Assembly: GCA_030549775.1 (NCBI GenBank)
Contig: CM060180.1
Coordinates: 82,801,672-82,865,671, forward strand
DNA from: Tamarix chinensis
Lineage: Eukaryota > Streptophyta > Magnoliopsida > Caryophyllales > Tamaricaceae
Reading direction: 5' to 3'
DNA length: 64,000 nucleotides
Both the position numbers and the translations under genes were made by a program. The notes under the pieces are model-generated. The model had not been told where the DNA came from. It saw only the letters and a list, made by a program, of their open reading frames with translations, and made no database searches. Position 1 is the first letter of the stretch. Each line of letters starts with the position of its first letter. This document shows positions 57,283 through 64,000 of this stretch, piece by piece.

Positions 57283-60200
57283 CTACGGGTAGTAACGCTT
57301 GAGGAACTTGCCGTTGATAGGGCCAACTCTTAATCCATCGCTAGCTACTATCTTGTAAGCACCGTTGGTGTAGACTTCTTGGACAACATATGGACCATCC
57401 CATTTTGCAGCGAACTTTCCACCTGTGCGGTGACTAAGAATGATGGGTCTCCGGATTGCAAGAACCATGTCACCCACTTGAAATGATCTCGGGCGCACTT
57501 TCTTGTTGAAGGCTCTAGTCATCCGAGCTTGATGGCATTCAAGGTTTTGTTGCGCTTGTAATCGTCGTTCGTCAAGTGCTTCTAATTCAGCGAGACGAAG
57601 TTGGGCATTCTGATCCTCCGTCAGTCCTTCATGAATAGCGATCTGGAGTGATGGAATCTGAATCTCGATCGGGAGCACTGCTTCAACTCCATAGACTAAG
57701 AAATATGGAGTGGCTTCAGTGGAGTTTCGTCGAGTTGTCCGATATGCCCATAATGCTTCTCCCATTCTTTCATGCCAATCTCGCTTGTTCTTCGACACTA
57801 CTTTCTTTAGAAGTGTACACAATGTTTTGTTGAAAGCTTCCGCTTGACCATTTGCTTGAGCATAGTACATGGAAGATGTCCTCTGTGTGAATTCAAATTT
57901 ATGGCATAACTTGGTCACCAGCTGATTGACAAAGGGCTTCCCATTATCTGTTAAGATGTACCGAGGAACTCCAAACCGATAGATGATGTGAGTTCGGATG
58001 AATTCAACCACATTCTCCTTCTTCACTTCTTTTAAAGCCACAGCTTCAGCCCACTTGGAAAAGTAATCTGTCGCAGCTAAGATGTATGCTTTTCCACTTG
58101 AAGATTTTGGTGTGAATGGACCAACGACGTCAAGACCCCACGCTTCGAATGGCCATGATGCTACTGTAGGATGCAATGGTTCTGGTGGTTGATGAATGAA
58201 ATTTGCGTGAAACTGGCATGGCTTGCACCTCTTTGCATAATCCATACATTCTTGTACCATTGTCGGCCAATAATAGCCGAGACGCTTAATTCTATCATGT
58301 AGCTTAGGCCCAGATTGATGAGCTCCGCAAACCCCTGCATGAGCTTCCTCCATGACTTCCTTTGCTTCTCTTTCTCCCAAGCATCGAAGTAGGATTCCAT
58401 TCGCATTACGACGGTAAAGTATGTTATTGTAAAAGTATAATCGCACCGCTCTTCGTCGAATCTCCATTCGATGTCGAAGATCATCTGGTAACCTGCCCTT
58501 TTCCACATAGTCTATAAGTGGTTGTCGCCAGTCTTCAAGGTTCACCTCATAGACAGAGACTAGGTTTGATACATCCTCCTCCTCATTATGGATAGGTGGT
58601 ACGACCCATTGACTGCATACTGGCACTGTTGTTGTTTCATTAACTCCTAATGCTATTGTCGCTGCTAAGTTTGCAAGTGCATCTGCAATCTTGTTTGATC
58701 CTCTTCCTATGTGTTCCAGCTTCACTTCATGAAATTTTTCAAGAAGATGTGTAGCGTACGTGTGGTAGGGAATTAAATCCTCTTTCCTCACATCATATTC
58801 CTCTAGGAGCTGCCTTATTACTAGATTTGAGTCTCCATAGACATTTAGATCCTTGATTTCCATCTCCAGTGCCATCTCGAGCCCCATGATTAGTGCTTGA
58901 TACTCTGCCATGTTATTGGAGCATAACTCTGTGAGTACAAATGAATATGCAAGCACATGCCTTTGAGGGGACACAAACACCACCCCAGCTCCAGCGCTGT
59001 CTCTTCGTGCAGCACCATCGAAGTACATTTCCCATGGAGGGAGGACCTCAATGACCAATGACTCCTCATCTGGTAGTTCATCTGATAACTCCCACTCAGC
59101 TGGAATCGGGTGATCGGCTAAGAAGTCTGCCAGTGCTTGTCCCTTGATCGCTTTTTGAGGAATGAATATAATGTCGTATTGATTGATCACCAGGGCCCAT
59201 TTTTCTAGTCGTCCTGTCAACACCGACCTAGACATGACATATTTGATGGGATCTGCACGTGATATCAGATGTACCGTATGTGCTTGCATGTAATGTTTTA
59301 GTTTTTGTATGGCGAAAACCAAGGCTAGACATGTCTTCTCGATTGGGGTGTAGTTGATTTCTGCTCCAATGAGAGTACGACTCAAATAATAGAGTGCTTG
59401 TTCCTTCCCCTTTTCATTTTCTTGTGCACATAATGCCCCCAGTGAACGTTCTTGTGCTGCCACATAAAGCAAAAGCGGTCTGCCCGGTAGAGGTGCTGTT
59501 AGGACGGGTGGATTAAGGAGGTACCTCTTGATACCTGCAAAAGCATTATCACAAGCTTTATCCCATTCAAAAGGCTCTCTCTTTCTCATGAGATGGCTAA
59601 ACGGTTGACAACGCCCTGCTAAATTTGAGATGAACCTTCGTATATAAGCCAGTCGACCCTGTAGGCTTCGGAGTTCGTTGAGGTTTGTTGGTCTCGGCAT
59701 CTTCTGGATTGCATCAATCTTTGATTGATCAATTTCGATGCCTCTATGTCGGACAACAAAACCTAAGAATTTTCCAGATGTAACACCAAATGCACACTTT
59801 AATGGATTCATCTTGAGCTGATACTTTCTAAGTCGATCAAATACTGTCCTAAGATCTTGGATGTGGTTGTCTCTTCGTCTTGACTTGACTACCAAATCGT
59901 CGACATAACATTCTACAACCTTATGCAACATATCGTTAAAGATCTTTTGCATAGCCCTTTGGTAGGTGGCCCCTGCATTCTTCAATCCAAAAGGCATGAC
60001 TCGATAGCAGAATATTCCTTTTGGAGTGCGAAACCCTGTGCATTCTTCATCCTTAGGAGCCATACGAATTTGATGATAACCACTATAACCATCCATGAAT
60101 GACAATGCTTCATGTCCCGTCGTGGCATCCACCATCAATTCTGTGATAGGGAGAGGGAAATCATCTTTTGGGCATGCATGGTTCAAATCTCTGAAGTCTA

Positions 60201-63200
60201 CACAAAGGCGAAGCTTCCCATTTTTCTTCCTGACAGGGACTATATTTGCAATCCATGAAGGGTATTTGACTTCTCGAATGAACCCAGACTCAATCTGACT
60301 ATTCACTTCCTTCTCTATCTCTGGAATGAGTTCAGGGCGAAAACGACGTAATGGTTGTTTCACCGGTCTATGTTTCCACTCAGGCTTGATGTCAAGTTCA
60401 TGCACTGCTACCTTTGGGTCAAGTCCGGGCATCTCTTTGTATGTCCATGCAAAGATATCTTTATATTCCTCTAGTAACTCAATATATTTCTTTTCCTTAT
60501 CAGGTTTCAGTAGAGCACTGACAAAGGTTACCCTGGGCTCCTCTGTAGTACCCAAATTAACTTCCTTCAATTTGTCCACAGTAGCTTTCCCCCCATCTTC
60601 AAGTTCCGGGGGTGCTTCCTGTTCTACCATCTCTTGGCTTGAGTCATCTTCGATGGTTATGTGGTTAGTGGAAGCTATTAATTGCTTTGATGTGGAACTC
60701 TTCTTCTCTGGCTGCTTTTGCCCAGTTACGATAACGGCGTACTTCTTGATTCTAAGGGCTCCCTCTGTGGTAATTTGTAACTTGGCATAGCGCCTCATCT
60801 GTGATGGTATAAGACTCTTCATTCCATTCCCTTGTTCATCCGGAATTAATGAAGTTTCCAATTTCCTCTTCCAAATCTTATTATTATGATTGGTGACTCC
60901 AAGGCGCGAGAACACAGACGACTTCTTCTGAGTTGGGCTTACCTCTTGTAAGGTTTTTTCCCCTATTCGAGAGAACACAGAAGGCCTTGTTTTGGTCGAG
61001 TGATCTAACCTATCAAACACTGAGATCCTTTGTTGACATTCCAATGTTTTCCTCTCCAAATCTTCATTTTCTTCAGCAGTGATATATTGTATGGATACCC
61101 CTTTATCCTTTCCTCTAGCTGAAATTATTATAGGCTTCGGATTTGAGTATCCTAAGCCCTTCCTTGATGTGTCCACTGTCTGGCCTTGATCTAATAATAC
61201 CTTTTGGGTGTTGGTCATGCCATATGGTGTTCTCTCCATGTGCCTTTTATTATCGTCATTTGTTGTCTTGAATGTAGAGATATCAAACCCGCAATGTGCC
61301 ATCAACTTATATGCATTTGGATCAAAACCCTCCTCTGTTCTCTGCGTCGGGATGGTAATCTCTTCTACTAACATTTTGGATGACCTCTCGAATCCTGGCA
61401 ACGGAGGCTTAGTTACCTTCGCCTGGCCTGTTCTTGTGATAGGGACCACGAGGTTTTTCTTCAAGATCTTTACATCCTCCGTTATGGGAGTAGTAGCATC
61501 ACAAAGGTTATGATCACAGCTTGTGAATGGAGATTGCCCTTCTTTCCTTTTGGATTTTGGGACATACCTTAAGACCGGAGAACTTACTATCTTGTGACTT
61601 AAGCTCTGTTTAGGTTCAGGGTTCAGTTGTACTCCTTCGTGATCGGCTATCGGTCTCTCTATCTCTACTACTTTATCGATTTGCTTCGGCGCTGTAGTAT
61701 TTCTTGCTGGTGGCACCAGTAGCTTTATCTTACTCGGCATTTCCTCCACCTCATTGTAAAACCTAGCATCTGCAAAGTGTGACTCAGCCATTGTGAAGGG
61801 TCTTTCATCAGCGAACACTGTCTGTACTCCATTTTTGAAGAATTTAAGGCATTGATGGAGAGTTGAAGGGACTACTCCATTATCATGGATCCAAGGACGG
61901 CCCAACAACATGTTATAGGATGTCTTGGCCTCAATTACATGGAATAACGTTGATGAAGTCATACTCCCAATAGTGAGGTCAAGATATATTTTCCCTATAG
62001 ACTTTTCTCCTCCCAAATTGAAGCCTTGGATGAAAAGTCTACTATTTGATAGCTCTTCCATCGGTATTCTGAGCTGCTTCATGGTGAATAGTGGCATGAT
62101 GTTTACAGCTGACCCTCCGTCAACTAACACACGACTAATTCTTTGGTCACGCGCATATCCCGAGATAAAAAGTGGCCTATTATGTGTTTTGGCTCCAAGC
62201 AACATATCATCCTCCGTGAAGGGGAGAGAGGCACAACAAACTGCATCACCTACGTGATTTCGTACTTCTGGCCCTTGAAGAGCTTTAATCATAACTTCTC
62301 GAACCTCTTTCGGTAACTTGTTCAACTGTTGTAAACTTTCATCTTGTGAAAGTGTTTCAGTCATCTCGTCGCTATTTAAGCCAAGTATAGCGAGAGCATT
62401 ATCATCTTGCACGACATCCTCTCTTGCATCCTCTTCTTCGACTACACAGCAGGAAGTCGTGTTAACTTCATGAACTTCCAAGAATTTTGGAGGGAAAAAT
62501 TCTGCTAGTGTGATTGGCTTAAGAGGTTCTTGTTTCAGCAATTCAATTGGCAAGACTCTTGCCTTTCTTGGCTTCGACTTCATCCCTTTCTTCGGCTTGG
62601 CCAGACCTTTTTTTCTTCTAGACTGCTTCTCCTGACGTTGGCGTAGTTGAGGCTTTGTAGCTTGTTTTCTTTTTGGCTGTCTTCTTGTCACCAAAGTCCA
62701 ACCCTCATCCTCCTCATCGATTTGTATAGGGTTCTCTTTCACTTCAAGGTCTTCAACAACTGTGTGAGTTTGTGAACCATCACTTTTTGAGGCATATACC
62801 AGAATTGGTTCCAGGCTTCCAAACTGAATCAACCGGCTAACCTTTGTAGGCGCTGTCTTGGGCAAGTCGCCCATCATGGTGATATAATTTAGGCTTGCTG
62901 TTGGAGCTTCTAGATCGAGCAAAATTACTCCCTCTTTTGCCAATTTCATGATCCTTTCATTCAAAGTGATGCATTTTTGAGTTGGATGGCTGATGCATCG
63001 ATGGTACATGCAGTATCTAGGATCTTCAGTTCGTCCTACCTCTTGCGGACGCTTTGGTTCCGGCAATTCTACCACTTTCTTTTCCAATAAATCTTCTAGC
63101 ATCCCTGGGACGTCTGAATCAGGAAATGGGTATTGTTTTGCCTCCAATTCCCTCAAAGTTGTCCGCTTCTTTGTAAACTCTTGCTTTGAGTAGTTTTGAC

Positions 63201-63777
63201 TCTCGTCAAATTTTTGTGGCTTAGCTGAGATCTTAATAGGAGATGCACCAATAGCCATTGCCTCCTTCGTCACGCTCTTGGAAGATTTCTCATTCTTCTT
63301 GAATTCCTTCTTCTCCTTAGGATGTTCAAACACAGGTATTTTACGTCCATGTTTAGCAATGTTCACCTCTATGTCGTGAGCAGTCGTAGATAACTCAGAA
63401 AAAGTTCTGGGTTTCGTGCCCTGCAAGATGTGTGCAATGCCCCAATGCATTCCTTCAATGCACATCCCAATAGCCGATACTTCGCTGAGGCGATCCTGAC
63501 AATCTAGGCTCAATGAACGCCAACGCTCGATGTACTCTTCAACGGGCTCATTCTCCCACTGCCTAGTGTTTGCAAGTTCCACTATACTTACAGTCCGGCG
63601 AGCGCTGTAAAAGCGGTTGCTGAACTCTCTCTCCAACTCTTCCCAACTATCAATGGACTCGCTAGGGAGGTTAGTGTACCAATCAAAAGCATTTCCCTTC
63701 AATGATCGCACGAACTGTTTCACCAGTAAATCTCCTGTTAACGACAGATTTTCTGCAAAAAGAAAATTGAAGAACAA
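57283..63777 (-). CDS. Tat-lineage gag-pol polyprotein (2,164 codons open, gag N-terminus missing)
   Basis: One uninterrupted frame. Approximate residues: gag core from ~15 (FVRSLKGNAFDWYTNLP); a C/H cluster near 258 (CMYHRCISHPTQKC); protease near 554 (VDGGSAVN); RT 1180-1350 with YVDD near 1290; RNase H near 1425-1530; a second, archaeal-type RNase H near 1580-1700 with FDGAA, AEYQAL, GDSNL and IADALAN as the acidic-site motifs. Integrase follows from ~1810, with the H-H-C-C finger ending CKPC near 1850 and DDE residues in GLDVVGP, LTDNGKPF and GQAEAFN (~1882, 1945, 1979). A GPY-type C-terminus lies near 2134. The dual RNase H marks the Tat lineage. The first ~14 codons are LTR sequence; true gag begins at 63735, well inside the usual gag, so the product would lack its N-terminus. 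All catalytic motifs look intact. Confidence 0.88.
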   Translation of the reverse strand: MFFNFLFAENLSLTGDLLVKQFVRSLKGNAFDWYTNLPSESIDSWEELEREFSNRFYSARRTVSIVELANTRQWENEPVEEYIERWRSLSLDCQDRLSEVSAIGMCIEGMHWGIAHILQGTKPRTFSELSTTAHDIEVNIAKHGRKIPVFEHPKEKKEFKKNEKSSKSVTKEAMAIGASPIKISAKPQKFDESQNYSKQEFTKKRTTLRELEAKQYPFPDSDVPGMLEDLLEKKVVELPEPKRPQEVGRTEDPRYCMYHRCISHPTQKCITLNERIMKLAKEGVILLDLEAPTASLNYITMMGDLPKTAPTKVSRLIQFGSLEPILVYASKSDGSQTHTVVEDLEVKENPIQIDEEDEGWTLVTRRQPKRKQATKPQLRQRQEKQSRRKKGLAKPKKGMKSKPRKARVLPIELLKQEPLKPITLAEFFPPKFLEVHEVNTTSCCVVEEEDAREDVVQDDNALAILGLNSDEMTETLSQDESLQQLNKLPKEVREVMIKALQGPEVRNHVGDAVCCASLPFTEDDMLLGAKTHNRPLFISGYARDQRISRVLVDGGSAVNIMPLFTMKQLRIPMEELSNSRLFIQGFNLGGEKSIGKIYLDLTIGSMTSSTLFHVIEAKTSYNMLLGRPWIHDNGVVPSTLHQCLKFFKNGVQTVFADERPFTMAESHFADARFYNEVEEMPSKIKLLVPPARNTTAPKQIDKVVEIERPIADHEGVQLNPEPKQSLSHKIVSSPVLRYVPKSKRKEGQSPFTSCDHNLCDATTPITEDVKILKKNLVVPITRTGQAKVTKPPLPGFERSSKMLVEEITIPTQRTEEGFDPNAYKLMAHCGFDISTFKTTNDDNKRHMERTPYGMTNTQKVLLDQGQTVDTSRKGLGYSNPKPIIISARGKDKGVSIQYITAEENEDLERKTLECQQRISVFDRLDHSTKTRPSVFSRIGEKTLQEVSPTQKKSSVFSRLGVTNHNNKIWKRKLETSLIPDEQGNGMKSLIPSQMRRYAKLQITTEGALRIKKYAVIVTGQKQPEKKSSTSKQLIASTNHITIEDDSSQEMVEQEAPPELEDGGKATVDKLKEVNLGTTEEPRVTFVSALLKPDKEKKYIELLEEYKDIFAWTYKEMPGLDPKVAVHELDIKPEWKHRPVKQPLRRFRPELIPEIEKEVNSQIESGFIREVKYPSWIANIVPVRKKNGKLRLCVDFRDLNHACPKDDFPLPITELMVDATTGHEALSFMDGYSGYHQIRMAPKDEECTGFRTPKGIFCYRVMPFGLKNAGATYQRAMQKIFNDMLHKVVECYVDDLVVKSRRRDNHIQDLRTVFDRLRKYQLKMNPLKCAFGVTSGKFLGFVVRHRGIEIDQSKIDAIQKMPRPTNLNELRSLQGRLAYIRRFISNLAGRCQPFSHLMRKREPFEWDKACDNAFAGIKRYLLNPPVLTAPLPGRPLLLYVAAQERSLGALCAQENEKGKEQALYYLSRTLIGAEINYTPIEKTCLALVFAIQKLKHYMQAHTVHLISRADPIKYVMSRSVLTGRLEKWALVINQYDIIFIPQKAIKGQALADFLADHPIPAEWELSDELPDEESLVIEVLPPWEMYFDGAARRDSAGAGVVFVSPQRHVLAYSFVLTELCSNNMAEYQALIMGLEMALEMEIKDLNVYGDSNLVIRQLLEEYDVRKEDLIPYHTYATHLLEKFHEVKLEHIGRGSNKIADALANLAATIALGVNETTTVPVCSQWVVPPIHNEEEDVSNLVSVYEVNLEDWRQPLIDYVEKGRLPDDLRHRMEIRRRAVRLYFYNNILYRRNANGILLRCLGEREAKEVMEEAHAGVCGAHQSGPKLHDRIKRLGYYWPTMVQECMDYAKRCKPCQFHANFIHQPPEPLHPTVASWPFEAWGLDVVGPFTPKSSSGKAYILAATDYFSKWAEAVALKEVKKENVVEFIRTHIIYRFGVPRYILTDNGKPFVNQLVTKLCHKFEFTQRTSSMYYAQANGQAEAFNKTLCTLLKKVVSKNKRDWHERMGEALWAYRTTRRNSTEATPYFLVYGVEAVLPIEIQIPSLQIAIHEGLTEDQNAQLRLAELEALDERRLQAQQNLECHQARMTRAFNKKVRPRSFQVGDMVLAIRRPIILSHRTGGKFAAKWDGPYVVQEVYTNGAYKIVASDGLRVGPINGKFLKRYYP

Positions 63778-64000
63778 AATATACTTTTATTGATTATTAA
63801 TTATCGGATCGAATGTAGGTACAATCTCTGTATAAATCCGGTACAAGATTTAATATCCTCTGATTCAATCTCCTAGACAATTGATGACGTTGTGATTCGC
63901 GATGTTGAATTTTGGACTCAACTTGTTCGGGGCTCGTCTTGAGTTTAATGAGCTTGATCCAAACCTGTTGATAAAAATTTAATTTACCTAGTAAAGAGGG
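63736..64000 (-). repeat. Right LTR of the Tat family, partial (off the window)
   Basis: It starts TGTTAACGACAG and matches 53883-54147 with two substitutions over 265 bp. On the minus strand it ends directly at gag codons. No PBS-like sequence follows. A pyrimidine-rich run ending CAG (minus strand, 63753-63774) near its end resembles a splice acceptor. Confidence 0.85.

Larger units (their letters stand above)
53883..64000 (-). mobile_element. Tat-lineage Ty3/gypsy retrotransposon, minus strand, 5' end disturbed
   Basis: 3' LTR (53883-54858), polypurine tract, a 2.4-kb 3' non-coding region rich in repeats, one open gag-pol frame (57283-63777), then an LTR of the same sequence starting at 63736 and running off the window. 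The two LTRs differ at only two positions over the 265 shared bases, so the structure is young. The LTR at 63736 abuts gag coding sequence directly, with no primer-binding site or leader. Either the 5' end was deleted or a second LTR inserted into gag. Confidence 0.85.

Noticed and set aside
56139..57302. Overlapping plus-strand frames with repeated 'FEPDSA' and 'NRIRL' phrases
   Set aside because: They are translations of the 82-bp minisatellite in different frames.
57283..63777. A complete, autonomous Tat element
   Set aside because: The gag N-terminus, leader and primer-binding site are missing next to the right LTR, so the open frame alone does not make it autonomous.

Overview
This window looks like transposon-dense nuclear DNA from a flowering plant. 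It is AT-rich and has no bacterial-style operons and no confidently recognisable intact host gene. It carries several plant transposon lineages: a chromodomain Ty3/gypsy element (Tekay/Del-like), a CRM/Reina-like chromovirus family, a Tat-lineage Ty3/gypsy element with two RNase H domains, a Ty1/copia element, a CACTA element and two hAT-like elements. The species cannot be named from this sequence.

Layout. 1-336 is the tail of a minus-oriented gypsy LTR. 337-4600 holds decayed, internally deleted copies of a CRM-like chromovirus. 4600-10871 is AT-rich remnant sequence with at least one LTR-like boundary. 10872-17838 is an older, fuller copy of the same CRM-like family with both LTRs; it appears to sit inside another LTR (8272-10871 plus 17839-18458). 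18459-22110 is AT-rich, with one clear hAT MITE (19166-19512). 22111-30775 is a decayed Tekay-like chromovirus with a truncated 5' LTR and a full ~3-kb 3' LTR.

29456-53420 is a tandem duplication. A ~4.9-kb unit (the last 1.3 kb of the Tekay-like LTR plus downstream sequence) occurs twice in direct orientation, joined at 41949 by a 4-bp microhomology. Copy 1 was later hit by a 5.9-kb Ty1/copia element (33377-39277) and a 1.7-kb hAT-like element (39940-41660). Copy 2 was hit by a 4.35-kb solo LTR (45906-50255) and a 2.2-kb CACTA element (50479-52660). Each copy preserves the empty site for the other copy's insertions, which fixes boundaries, target-site duplications and relative order.

53883 to the window end is a young Tat-lineage gypsy element on the minus strand, with a single open 6.5-kb gag-pol frame. 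Its gag start is cut off by an LTR. The region between its pol stop and 3' LTR contains an 82-bp minisatellite with 11 units and a short SAUR-like protein fragment that may be captured host sequence.

No new enzymatic system is seen. The most informative items are the duplication with private insertions, the SAUR-like fragment and minisatellite in the Tat 3' region, and the CRM-like reading frame that runs into its 3' LTR. All family calls come from reading the sequence by eye, without database searches.
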